Origin: Streptomyces speibonae
GTDB lineage: Bacteria; Actinomycetota; Actinomycetes; Streptomycetales; Streptomycetaceae
NCBI GenBank assembly: GCA_000715605.1
Contig: KL568628.1
Span: forward strand, 19,647-24,790
Reading direction: 5' to 3'
Length of the DNA stretch: 5,144 nt
Every line of letters begins with the position of its first letter. Position 1 is the first letter of the stretch. Positions 1 through 5,144 of this stretch are shown here, in pieces. The translations under genes were made by a program, and so were the position numbers. The notes beneath the pieces are model-generated. The model did no database searches. It was not told the origin of the DNA and was given only the letters and a program-made list of their open reading frames with translations.

Positions 1-28
1 GGGGCGGGCCCACCGGTGGGCCCGCCCC
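1..28 (-). terminator. Perfect 28-bp palindrome, likely terminator of the toxin-antitoxin operon
   Basis: The two 14-nt halves (GGGGCGGGCCCACC and its exact reverse complement) form a perfect palindrome with no spacer. It lies 10 nt past the toxin stop codon in the direction of transcription. Transcribed RNA could fold into a very GC-rich hairpin. No U-tract can be assessed because the window ends here, but stem-loop terminators without a U-tract are common in actinobacteria. Because it is symmetric it could also stop transcripts arriving from the left. The stem may continue beyond base 1. Confidence 0.6.
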
Positions 29-38
29 CTCGGCGTGC

Positions 39-386
39 TCAGAGCGCCAGGTGCCGCCGCAGCGCCACGTCGATGTCGGCCATCCGCTGCCGGGGGACGG
101 CACCGACCCGGTGCAGCAGCCGGTCCGGCGCGACGGCGCGCACCTGCTCGCACTGCGCCTTGGAGTCCTTGGGCAGCCGGCTCTCGTCGGCGTGCAGGAA
201 GACCTGGAACGACAGGACCCGCGTGGTGTTCGACGTCAGCGGCACGACGCTCACGACGCCGCGGCCGTTCCGCTCGACGGATTCGTTGGCACCGTCGTTG
301 GACACGATCACGGCGGGCCTGACCTTGTTGGCCTCGCTGCCCCTGACCGGCTCCAGGTCCACCATGTAGATGTCACCACGTCTCAT
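39..386 (-). CDS. MazF/PemK-family toxin, endoribonuclease of a type II toxin-antitoxin system
   Basis: This 115-aa protein matches the usual MazF/PemK length and pattern along its whole length. The N-terminus has the family signature GDIYMVDLEPVRGSE (residues 4-18) followed by KVRPAVIVSND (21-31). A central strand carries VVPLTSNTTR (47-56), and LPKDSKAQCEQVRAV (71-85) leads into DRL (88-90), the region that follows the core sheet. By motif position, Arg23 and Thr51 correspond to the catalytic Arg and Thr of characterised MazF enzymes. Family members cut single-stranded RNA at short specific sequences in the cytoplasm and stall growth when free of antitoxin. The ATG start lies inside the antitoxin gene (14-nt overlap, ATGAGACGTGGTGA), with only a weak purine-rich stretch upstream. 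Translational coupling to the antitoxin is therefore likely. The frame is intact and no key motif is missing. The cleavage specificity cannot be read from sequence. Confidence 0.92.
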   Translation of the reverse strand: MRRGDIYMVDLEPVRGSEANKVRPAVIVSNDGANESVERNGRGVVSVVPLTSNTTRVLSFQVFLHADESRLPKDSKAQCEQVRAVAPDRLLHRVGAVPRQRMADIDVALRRHLAL

Positions 387-603
387 CGGTGATCCCGTCC
401 CCGCTCGTCCGGTCCCAGGCGGCGGCGTCCTCGCCCGCGTCCCACTCGGCGAACGCCTCGGTGTACTCCTGTACGAGTTGCGCCTGCCGCAGCAGCTCGA
501 TCGCGGCGTGTATCACGGCCGACCTGGATCCGGCCTCCGTGCGCTCGGCGTACTCGTCGACGAAGGCGACATCCTCCTGAGGCAGACTCACACTGATCTT
601 CAT
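373..603 (-). CDS. Ribbon-helix-helix-type antitoxin paired with the MazF/PemK toxin
   Basis: A 76-aa acidic protein lies directly upstream of the toxin on the same strand. Residues 2-8 (KISVSLP) look like the DNA-contacting beta strand of a ribbon-helix-helix fold. Two predicted helices follow (about 9-21 and 26-42), the second with the typical SRSAVIHAAIELLRQ pattern. The tail (about 46-76) is rich in Asp, Glu and Trp, as expected for the segment that wraps around and blocks a MazF-type toxin. The open frame continues upstream to 801, but the ATG at 603 is chosen because the conserved fold begins there and the extra upstream residues are low-quality, intergenic-looking sequence. The family represses its own operon as a dimer, more tightly when bound to toxin, and is protease-labile. 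No close SD is seen: GGAG is 13 nt from the ATG, so translation may be almost leaderless. The antitoxin role is inferred from fold and pairing. Confidence 0.85.
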   Translation of the reverse strand: MKISVSLPQEDVAFVDEYAERTEAGSRSAVIHAAIELLRQAQLVQEYTEAFAEWDAGEDAAAWDRTSGDGITDETW

Positions 604-610
604 ACACTCG

Positions 611-616
611 ATGCTA
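611..616 (-). promoter_or_regulatory. Candidate -10 element (TAGCAT) for the toxin-antitoxin operon
   Basis: On the minus strand TAGCAT fits the actinobacterial TANNNT -10 pattern and ends 7 nt before the antitoxin ATG. Transcription would then start at or within a couple of bases of the start codon, giving a leaderless or nearly leaderless mRNA. This arrangement is frequent in Streptomyces and fits the poorly placed SD. No good -35 hexamer is seen 16-18 nt upstream. The 8-bp palindrome GTGGCCAC (634-641) lies where the -35 should be and could be an operator for the antitoxin. Weakly supported. Confidence 0.3.
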
Positions 617-670
617 CTCCGGGTAGGAACATTGTGGCCACCCGAGAGCCCCGAATGCGCCGGACCGCCC

Positions 671-696
671 GTCGGGGCCGTCCGGACGGCCCCGAC
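671..696. repeat. Perfect 26-bp palindrome between divergent genes
   Basis: GTCGGGGCCGTCC is followed immediately by its exact reverse complement. It lies 67 bp upstream of the antitoxin start and 94 bp upstream of pepN. The flanking genes diverge, so it is not a terminator for either. It may be an operator for a dimeric regulator, a hairpin in the pepN 5' leader, or an insulator stopping antisense transcripts. Sequence alone does not decide between these. Confidence 0.6.
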
Positions 697-699
697 ACA

Positions 700-742
700 G
701 GGGTATCCCCATGATCCGGCTCGGTCATCGCCCCAGCCGGAT
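700..742. repeat. Inverted repeats in the pepN upstream region
   Basis: Two elements sit side by side. GGGGTATCCCC (700-710) can form a 4-bp GC hairpin with a 3-nt loop. ATCCGGCT (714-721) and AGCCGGAT (735-742) are perfect 8-bp arms separated by 13 nt, centred 63 bp before the pepN start. This spacing suits an operator half-site pair or an RNA hairpin in the leader. I could not find a convincing -35/-10 pair for pepN in 604-790. AAGGAT (752-757) resembles a -10 but has no matching -35. Confidence 0.4.
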
Positions 743-775
743 TCCGCGTGGAAGGATGGCGCAACCCACACATAA

Positions 776-782
776 CGAGGAG
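776..782 (+). promoter_or_regulatory. Ribosome binding site of pepN
   Basis: CGAGGAG contains GGAG 8 nt before the GTG at 791, which is near-ideal spacing and fixes the start. An out-of-frame ATG directly abuts it at 783 but would encode only 8 codons before a stop and has no SD spacing. Confidence 0.8.
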
Positions 783-790
783 ATGACCGC

Positions 791-3373
791 GTGCCTGGCA
801 CAAACCTGACTCGCGAAGAGGCGCAGCAGCGGGCGAAGCTGCTGACCGTTGACTCGTACGAGATCGATCTGGATCTCTCCGGCGCGCAGGAGGGCGGTAC
901 CTACCGGTCCGTGACCACGGTGCGCTTCGACGTCGCCGAGGACGGCGACGGCGCCGAGTCCTTCATCGACCTGGTCGCCCCGGCCGTGCACGAGGTGACC
1001 CTCAACGGTGACGCCCTCGACCCCGCCGAGGTCTTCGCGGACTCCCGTATCGCCCTGCCGGGCCTGCTGAAGGGCCGCAACGTCCTCCGCGTGGAGGCCG
1101 ACTGCGCGTACACCAACACGGGTGAGGGCCTGCACCGCTTCGTCGACCCCGTCGACGACCAGGCGTACCTGTACACCCAGTTCGAGGTGCCGGACGCCCG
1201 CCGGGTCTTCGCGAGCTTCGAGCAGCCCGATCTGAAGGCGACGTTCCAGTTCACCGTGAAGGCGCCGGAGGGCTGGACGGTCATCTCCAACTCGCCCACG
1301 CCCGAGCCGCGCGACAACGTCTGGGTCTTCGAGCCGACGCCGCGCATCTCGTCGTACATCACGGCGCTGATCGTGGGCCCGTACCACTCCGTGCACAGTG
1401 TGTACGAGAAGGACGGCCAGTCCGTGCCGCTCGGCATCTACTGCCGGCCCTCGCTCGCCGAGTACCTCGACGCCGACGCGATCTTCGACGTCACGCGGCA
1501 GGGCTTCGCGTGGTTCCAGGAGCAGTTCGACTACGCGTACCCGTTCAAGAAGTACGACCAGCTGTTCGTGCCGGAGTTCAACGCGGGCGCGATGGAGAAC
1601 GCGGGCGCGGTGACGATCCGCGACCAGTACGTGTTCCGGTCGAAGGTGACGGACGCCGCGTACGAGATGCGGGCCGCCACGATCCTGCACGAGCTGGCCC
1701 ACATGTGGTTCGGCGACCTGGTCACCATGGAGTGGTGGAACGACCTGTGGCTGAACGAGTCGTTCGCCACCTTCGCGGAGGCCGCCTGCCAGGCCGACGC
1801 GCCCGGTTCGAAGTGGCCGCACTCCTGGACCACGTTCGCCAACCAGATGAAGACCTGGGCCTACCGCCAGGACCAGCTGCCGTCCACGCACCCGATCATG
1901 GCCGACATCCGCGACCTGGACGACGTGCTCGTCAACTTCGACGGCATCACGTACGCCAAGGGCGCCTCGGTGCTCAAGCAGCTCGTCGCGTACGTCGGCG
2001 AGGAGGAGTTCTTCCGGGGCGTGCAGGCGTACTTCAAGCGCCACGCGTACGGCAACACGCGCCTGTCGGACCTGCTGGGCGCCCTGGAGGAGACCTCGGG
2101 CCGTGATCTGAAGACGTGGTCGAAGCTGTGGCTGGAGACGGCCGGCATCAACGTCCTGCGCCCGGAGATCGAGACGGACGGCGACGGCGTCATCACCTCG
2201 TTCGCCATCCGCCAGGAGGCCCCCGCGCTCCCGGCCGGCGCCAAGGGCGAGCCGACCCTGCGCCCGCACCGCATCGCGATCGGCCTGTACGACCTCGACG
2301 AGGCCTCCGGCAAGCTGGTGCGCGGCGACCGCGTCGAACTGGACGTCGACGGCGAGCTGACCGCCGTACCGCAGCTGGCCGGCACGCGCCGTCCGGCGGT
2401 CGTCCTGCTCAACGACGACGACCTGTCCTACGCCAAGGTCCGCCTGGACGAGCGGTCCCTGGCCTTCGTCACCGAGCACCTGGGCGACTTCGAGTCCTCG
2501 CTCCCCCGGGCGCTGTGCTGGGCCTCCGCCTGGGACATGACCCGGGACGCGGAACTCGCCGCGCGCGACTACCTCTCGCTCGTGCTGTCGGGCATCGGCA
2601 AGGAGTCCGACATCGGCGTGGTGCAGTCGCTGCACCGCCAGGTCAAGCTGGCCCTCGACCTGTACGCCGACCCGGCCGGCCGCGACGCCCTGCTGGCCCG
2701 CTGGACCGACGCCACGCTGGCCCATCTGCGCTCCGCCGAGCCGGCCGGCGACCACCAGCTGGCGTGGGCGCGCGCGTTCGCGGCGACCGCCCGCACCCCG
2801 GAGCAGCTGGACCTGCTGGAGGGGCTGCTGGCCGGCACGCAGACCGTCGAGGGGCTGGCCGTGGACACCGAGCTGCGCTGGACGTTCGTCCAGCGGCTGG
2901 CGGCGGTGGGCCGGTTCGACGAGGCGGAGATCGCGGCCGAGTACGAGCGGGACAAGACGGCGGCGGGCGAGCGCCACGCCGCCACCGCCCGCGCGGCCCG
3001 GCCCACGGAGGAGGCCAAGGCCGAGGCATGGGCGTCGGTCGTGGAGTCCGACAAGCTGCCGAACGCCGTCCAGGAGGCGGTCATCGCCGGGTTCGTCCAG
3101 ACCGACCAGCGGGAACTGCTGGCGCCGTACACGGACCGGTACTTCGAGGTCCTGGCGGACGTGTGGGCCTCGCGCTCGCACGAGATGGCCCAGCAGATCG
3201 CGGTCGGTCTCTACCCGGGCATCCAGGTCTCCGGCGAGACCCTCGACAAGACGGACGCCTGGCTGACCGCCACGGAGCCCAACGCGGCCCTGCGCCGCCT
3301 GGTCTCGGAATCCCGCGCGGGCGTCGAACGCGCCCTGCGCGCCCAGTCCGCGGACGCGGCGGCGGCTTCCTAG
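791..3373 (+). CDS. pepN: Aminopeptidase N, M1-family zinc metallopeptidase
   Basis: This 860-aa protein has the length of actinobacterial PepN. It removes N-terminal amino acids from peptides in the cytosol, a late step of protein turnover; no signal peptide or membrane segment is visible. An N-terminal beta domain (about 1-195) includes YTQFE (128-132), whose Gln130 and Glu132 match substrate-binding residues of M1 enzymes. The catalytic thermolysin-like domain (about 196-450) has the exopeptidase motif GAMEN (266-270) and zinc site HELAH (300-304). Its third zinc ligand, Glu323, lies in WLNES exactly 18 residues after the second His, and Tyr388 in ITYAKG is the transition-state tyrosine. 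An alpha-helical, ERAP1-like C-terminal domain follows (about 520-850). All catalytic residues are present, so it should be active. The GTG start is set by GGAG at 8-nt spacing, and the N-terminus MPGTNLTREEAQQRAKLL is typical of Streptomyces PepN. It appears monocistronic: divergent from the toxin-antitoxin operon and followed by its own terminator. Confidence 0.97.
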   Translation: MPGTNLTREEAQQRAKLLTVDSYEIDLDLSGAQEGGTYRSVTTVRFDVAEDGDGAESFIDLVAPAVHEVTLNGDALDPAEVFADSRIALPGLLKGRNVLRVEADCAYTNTGEGLHRFVDPVDDQAYLYTQFEVPDARRVFASFEQPDLKATFQFTVKAPEGWTVISNSPTPEPRDNVWVFEPTPRISSYITALIVGPYHSVHSVYEKDGQSVPLGIYCRPSLAEYLDADAIFDVTRQGFAWFQEQFDYAYPFKKYDQLFVPEFNAGAMENAGAVTIRDQYVFRSKVTDAAYEMRAATILHELAHMWFGDLVTMEWWNDLWLNESFATFAEAACQADAPGSKWPHSWTTFANQMKTWAYRQDQLPSTHPIMADIRDLDDVLVNFDGITYAKGASVLKQLVAYVGEEEFFRGVQAYFKRHAYGNTRLSDLLGALEETSGRDLKTWSKLWLETAGINVLRPEIETDGDGVITSFAIRQEAPALPAGAKGEPTLRPHRIAIGLYDLDEASGKLVRGDRVELDVDGELTAVPQLAGTRRPAVVLLNDDDLSYAKVRLDERSLAFVTEHLGDFESSLPRALCWASAWDMTRDAELAARDYLSLVLSGIGKESDIGVVQSLHRQVKLALDLYADPAGRDALLARWTDATLAHLRSAEPAGDHQLAWARAFAATARTPEQLDLLEGLLAGTQTVEGLAVDTELRWTFVQRLAAVGRFDEAEIAAEYERDKTAAGERHAATARAARPTEEAKAEAWASVVESDKLPNAVQEAVIAGFVQTDQRELLAPYTDRYFEVLADVWASRSHEMAQQIAVGLYPGIQVSGETLDKTDAWLTATEPNAALRRLVSESRAGVERALRAQSADAAAAS

Positions 3374-3385
3374 CCGGTGCGCACA

Positions 3386-3421
3386 GGAGGGCGCCCGGTA
3401 CCACGACACCGGGCGCCCTCC
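3386..3421 (+). terminator. Stem-loop terminator after pepN
   Basis: GGAGGGCGCCCGGT (3386-3399) pairs perfectly with ACCGGGCGCCCTCC (3408-3421), giving a 14-bp stem with an 8-nt loop. It starts 12 nt after the pepN stop codon. No T-tract follows, which is usual for strong GC-rich terminators in streptomycetes. Confidence 0.85.
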
Positions 3422-3522
3422 GCCATGCCCGGCCCGGCCAACGCAGCGCGTCCCCCACGCGCCCACGCAGACAAACATCCCGCACGAACGCCACATCCCG
3501 CCACGCGGCGGCGGTGACTTCC

Positions 3523-3702
3523 TCGGTCCGACACTCGCTCCGTGACCCCCGCGAGTTCGAGTTCGTCCTCGCTGCTGGTAACGGTGGCGACGTACGCACC
3601 GTCGCGCAGACGGCCGAAAGTCCCGTTCCGCAGCGAGAGCGCACCGCCGACGCACAGGACCAGCCCCGCCTCCGGCTCGGAGAGGGCCGGACCGCAGCAC
3701 AT
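3523..3702 (-). pseudogene. Possible inverted fragment of a medium-chain dehydrogenase/reductase gene
   Basis: A minus-strand frame opening at 3702 (ATG) reads about 60 residues that look like real protein before decaying into Arg/Gly/Ala-rich, shadow-like sequence. GLVLCVGGALSLRNG (13-27) and RLRDGAYVATVTSSEDE (31-47), followed by LAGVTERV (50-57), resemble the end of the nucleotide-binding domain in MDR-family quinone oxidoreductases. There a D-x-V-x-x-x-G-G stretch is followed by a 'LRDGGxxVxV' strand and a 'GVxxxxV' strand. No SD precedes the ATG, and the N-terminal catalytic domain and the NAD(P)-binding GxGxxG loop are absent. It stops where the plus-strand C-terminal remnant begins. 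Alternatively the frame (to 3370) encodes a small unknown protein of 110 aa, which I think less likely. The resemblance is by eye only. Confidence 0.38.
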
Positions 3703-3799
3703 CCCGGTCGAGAAGTCCTACACCCTCGCCGAGGCGACGTTCGCCCACACCGACAGCCGGGCGGGGCACACACGGGGGCGGCGGGTGATCGTCGTCTGA
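3701..3799 (+). pseudogene. C-terminal remnant of an MDR-family zinc-type alcohol dehydrogenase/quinone oxidoreductase
   Basis: The plus-strand frame ending at the TGA at 3797-3799 encodes a 32-residue tail. Its order is PVEKSYTLAEATFAH, then DSRAGHTRGRRVIVV, then stop. This closely follows the C-terminus of MDR-family oxidoreductases: a 'P-V-[DE]-[RK]-x-[YF]-x-L-x-E-A' segment, an 'AH' helix, then 'xxGHxRGKxVxxV' at the very end. Intact family members are about 300-340 aa, so roughly nine tenths of the gene is missing here. Upstream of 3701 this frame turns into Ser/Arg/Pro-rich sequence with no oxidoreductase character, which marks a breakpoint near 3700. Typical 'RGK' is 'RGR' here. I call it a non-functional relic. 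The opposite-strand piece next to it may be from the same gene. Confidence 0.6.
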
Positions 3800-3884
3800 C
3801 CGCCGCTCGCGGGGCCGTACGCACACGGCACGCACGCGGCTGCATGGAGCCGGACCGCGGGGCCCTGCGCGGCACACGTCGACC

Positions 3885-3903
3885 GCCTTGCCTTCGGCAC
3901 GGC
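3885..3903 (-). terminator. Small hairpin downstream of the YceI gene
   Basis: On the plus strand GCCTTGCC (3885-3892) pairs with GGCACGGC (3896-3903) around a TTC loop with one mismatch, an 8-position stem. It lies 4 nt past the YceI stop in the direction of transcription. No U-tract follows. It is plausible as a weak terminator or 3'-end protector. Confidence 0.4.
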
Positions 3904-3907
3904 CGGT

Positions 3908-4426
3908 TCAGCGGTGTGCGACGACTTCCAGAGTGATCTCGAGATACCGCCCCGTCATCCCCTTGGCCTTGGTGATGCCGAAGGCATACCTGTCGATGGT
4001 GGTGGTGCCGCTCGCTGTCATCCGCTTGCCCTCGTGGGCCACTGTGCCGAGTGTGACGGCGATCGGCTGAGTCATCCCGCATACCGTCAACTCGCCGTGC
4101 AGAGTGGCATCAGCGCCGGATCGTTCCAGACGCCGGCTCCGGAAGCCGATCTCGGGATGCCGAGCCACGTCCAGGTAGTCAGAGGATTTGACGTGGTCGT
4201 CACGCTGCTGATTGCCCGACTCGAAGCTTCCTGCCTCCATCACCACGTGCACCGACGACTCTTCAGCCGGGTCCGCCACAGTGATCCGGCCATGGCCGAT
4301 CGTGAAGGTACCTCGGACTGGGAGCAGCCCGAACATGGCGCGTGTGTCGAAGCGGACCGTTGATGCCGCCTGATCGATCTCGTACGCACCCGCTGCTGGT
4401 ACGGGCTGGTTCCCTGATGCTGCCAT
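3908..4426 (-). CDS. YceI-family lipocalin-like protein
   Basis: A 172-aa protein covers essentially the whole YceI domain. It opens with AYEIDQAASTVRFDTR (14-29), the family's 'Y-x-I-D-x-x-x-S-x-V-x-F' strand. Next come VRGTFTIGHGRITV (37-50), the central block from DDHVKSSDYLDV (76-87) to HPEIGFRS (90-97), LHGELTVCGMTQPIAV (109-124), and near the end DRYAFGIT (145-152). YceI proteins form an extended antiparallel beta barrel with a hydrophobic cavity; a Thermus member binds a polyisoprenoid. The physiological role in actinobacteria is not settled. No signal peptide or lipobox is visible, so it is probably cytosolic, unlike periplasmic E. coli YceI. The ATG start has GGAGG 10 nt upstream. 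Codons ending in A or T (TCA, ACA, ACT, GCT, GAA) look more frequent than in pepN, which could mean lower expression or later acquisition. A LysR-type regulator gene lies upstream on the same strand. Confidence 0.9.
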   Translation of the reverse strand: MAASGNQPVPAAGAYEIDQAASTVRFDTRAMFGLLPVRGTFTIGHGRITVADPAEESSVHVVMEAGSFESGNQQRDDHVKSSDYLDVARHPEIGFRSRRLERSGADATLHGELTVCGMTQPIAVTLGTVAHEGKRMTASGTTTIDRYAFGITKAKGMTGRYLEITLEVVAHR

Positions 4427-4436
4427 GAGCGCGTAG

Positions 4437-4441
4437 CCTCC
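4437..4441 (-). promoter_or_regulatory. Ribosome binding site of the YceI gene
   Basis: GGAGG on the minus strand, 10 nt before the ATG at 4426, supports that start. Further upstream, CCCGTGACGGG (4458-4468) is an 11-bp near-palindrome that could be an operator or leader hairpin. I found no convincing promoter for this gene: CATACT, around 4494-4499, resembles a -10 but has no -35 partner. Confidence 0.65.
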
Positions 4442-4534
4442 GCGTGCTGAAGATCAACCCGTGACGGGCCAGCCTCTCGCAGCAGCGGCGAGTATGCCAG
4501 CCCTCAGCCCTCCTTCTGCTGCCCCCTGCACACG

Positions 4535-4566
4535 CGAGGACGGCCCCTCGGCCGGCGTGACGTCAC
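4535..4566 (-). terminator. Overlapping hairpins after the LysR-type gene, possible weak terminator
   Basis: Two mutually exclusive stems share bases: CGAGG (4535-4539) with CCTCG (4546-4550), and CGGCC (4541-4545) with GGCCG (4550-4554). Next to them, directly after the regulator's stop codon, is the 10-bp palindrome GTGACGTCAC (4557-4566). The stems are only 5 bp, so termination is uncertain. The palindrome could instead be a protein-binding site. Confidence 0.3.
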
Positions 4567-4568
4567 CA

Positions 4569-5144
4569 TCAGCGGGGCTGGTTGTCGCACCCCGCCACGG
4601 CGACGGCCGCGCGGACGAAGGCGGCCAGGGCTGGGGAGGTGGCGTGCTCGGGCCAGGCGAGGACGAGCGTGGTGGGCTCGGCGTCATCGACTGGGACAGC
4701 GACCAGGTCGTCGCGGAGCTGGCCGCGGATGGAGGCGGGGAGGACGGCGACCATGCGACCCAGGGCGATGAGGTGGAGGAGCTGCCCGAGGTCGTGGATG
4801 TCGGGTCCGTGCGAGCCGTCCTCAGCCGCCCCGGGCCAGCGCGGGAGGGGCTCCCCGGCGAAGTCGTTCCGGCAGACCCGGGTGCGGCCCGCGAGGCGAT
4901 GCGACCTCGGCATCACGAGAAGCTGCGTCTCGGTCAGGAGGTCCTGGGTGTCCAGGCCGGCGAGGTCATGGTGAGGGAGGTGAAGCAGGGCGGCGTCGGC
5001 GCGACCCTCCCGCAGGAGGATCTCACGCGGACCGAAGTCGCACACCAGTTCGACCGGCAACGCACCGGGCTCAGCCTGATAGGCCTCGAGGATCGCGGGC
5101 AGCAGGCCACCGTCGCCGCCGGGCTTGATGGCCAGGACCAGACG
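4569..5144 (-). CDS. LysR-type transcriptional regulator, C-terminal part (5' end beyond the window)
   Basis: The frame is open from the right edge to the TGA at 4569-4571, giving 191 residues. They read as the effector-binding domain of a LysR-type regulator. RLVLAIKPGGDGGLLPAI starts the first periplasmic-binding-protein-like lobe at the window edge. GRADAALLH is the 'G-x-x-D-x-A-I' strand. The stretch from TETQLLVMPRSHRLAGR on matches the hinge 'L-V-V-P-x-x-H-P-L-A' motif, and LLHLIALGRMVAVLPAS matches the 'V-x-x-G-x-G-I-x-x-L-P' motif. The N-terminal winged helix-turn-helix of about 90-100 residues should lie past 5144. An in-frame TTG at 5060 is not the start, because the domain continues upstream without a stop. 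LysR regulators often control a divergent neighbour, here outside the window. The same-strand YceI gene, 142 bp downstream, could be a co-transcribed or regulated gene, but this is not shown. Effector unknown. Confidence 0.9.
   Translation of the reverse strand, partial: RLVLAIKPGGDGGLLPAILEAYQAEPGALPVELVCDFGPREILLREGRADAALLHLPHHDLAGLDTQDLLTETQLLVMPRSHRLAGRTRVCRNDFAGEPLPRWPGAAEDGSHGPDIHDLGQLLHLIALGRMVAVLPASIRGQLRDDLVAVPVDDAEPTTLVLAWPEHATSPALAAFVRAAVAVAGCDNQPR

Larger units (their letters stand above)
3422..3907. other. Gene-poor interval between pepN and the YceI gene
   Basis: No intact gene is supported in these 486 bases. Open frames here are short, Arg/Pro/Ala-rich, and lack good SD sequences. 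Recognisable content is limited to the proposed oxidoreductase remnants (3523-3702 minus, 3701-3799 plus) and a small hairpin before the YceI stop (3885-3903). From 3422 to 3522 and from 3800 to 3884 I see nothing I can assign. The 8-bp ACATCCCG repeated at 3475 and 3493 is probably chance. Confidence 0.5.

Noticed and set aside
604..801. N-terminal extension of the antitoxin frame up to 801
   Set aside because: The extra 66 residues have no conserved character and cover the intergenic palindromes. The ribbon-helix-helix start motif begins exactly at the ATG at 603.
783..809. Short upstream open frame (ATG at 783, 8 codons) overlapping the pepN start
   Set aside because: The SD abuts this ATG with no spacing, while it is 8 nt from the GTG at 791. 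The peptide has no attenuator-like codon run.
3475..3505. Repeated ACATCCCG suggesting a repeat array
   Set aside because: There are only two short copies with no regular spacing or conserved spacer, so it is not a CRISPR or tandem repeat.
725..3877. A 1050-residue open frame antisense to pepN
   Set aside because: It is the mirror of a GC-rich gene. The composition (Arg, Gly, Val, Leu, His) is typical of a shadow frame, no domain is recognisable, and it runs through the pepN terminator.
2116..3936. A 606-residue plus-strand frame overlapping the 3' half of pepN
   Set aside because: It is out of frame with pepN, Arg/Gly/Pro/Ala-rich, and lacks motifs. It is an absence of stops in high-GC DNA, not a gene.
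3081..4082. A 333-residue minus-strand frame across the interval between pepN and the YceI gene
   Set aside because: It is Arg/Pro/Ala-rich throughout, overlaps the ends of both real genes antisense or out of frame, and crosses the pepN terminator.
4582..4974. Plus-strand frame antisense to the LysR-type gene
   Set aside because: It is Arg/Ser-rich shadow sequence opposite a well-supported regulator domain, with no SD and no recognisable motif.

Overview
The window looks like chromosomal DNA from a streptomycete or close actinobacterial relative. It is very GC-rich, its codons end strongly in G or C, the main gene starts with GTG, and the encoded proteins read like Streptomyces proteins (an inference from family resemblance; no search was run). 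I see four intact genes, one gene cut by the right window edge, and a degraded gene remnant.

Left part (1-603, minus strand): a two-gene type II toxin-antitoxin operon. A 76-aa ribbon-helix-helix-type antitoxin (373-603) overlaps the start of a 115-aa MazF/PemK-family endoribonuclease (39-386) by 14 nt. A perfect 28-bp palindrome just past the toxin stop (1-28) probably terminates the operon. The divergent gap of 187 bp (604-790) carries a perfect 26-bp palindrome and two further inverted repeats. These could affect the antitoxin promoter, the pepN leader, or both.

Centre (791-3421, plus strand): pepN, an 860-aa M1 zinc aminopeptidase with every diagnostic catalytic motif present. It has a good ribosome binding site and a strong 14-bp stem terminator. 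This is a housekeeping peptide-turnover gene and dominates the window. The long antisense frames across it are high-GC shadows.

Right part (3422-5144): about 490 bp without an intact gene follows pepN. It holds what looks like the wreck of a medium-chain dehydrogenase/reductase (zinc-type alcohol dehydrogenase or quinone oxidoreductase) gene: a C-terminal tail on the plus strand (3701-3799) and a possible cofactor-domain piece on the opposite strand (3523-3702), abutting head to head as though a segment had inverted. Next, on the minus strand, come a 172-aa YceI-family lipid-binding-type protein (3908-4426) and, 142 bp upstream of it, the C-terminal 191 residues of a LysR-type regulator whose DNA-binding end lies beyond the window. 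The two share orientation, but hairpins between them suggest they are not simply one transcript.

No clearly new biological system is visible. The items most worth a second look are the inverted oxidoreductase remnant and the palindrome-rich intergenic region between the toxin-antitoxin operon and pepN.
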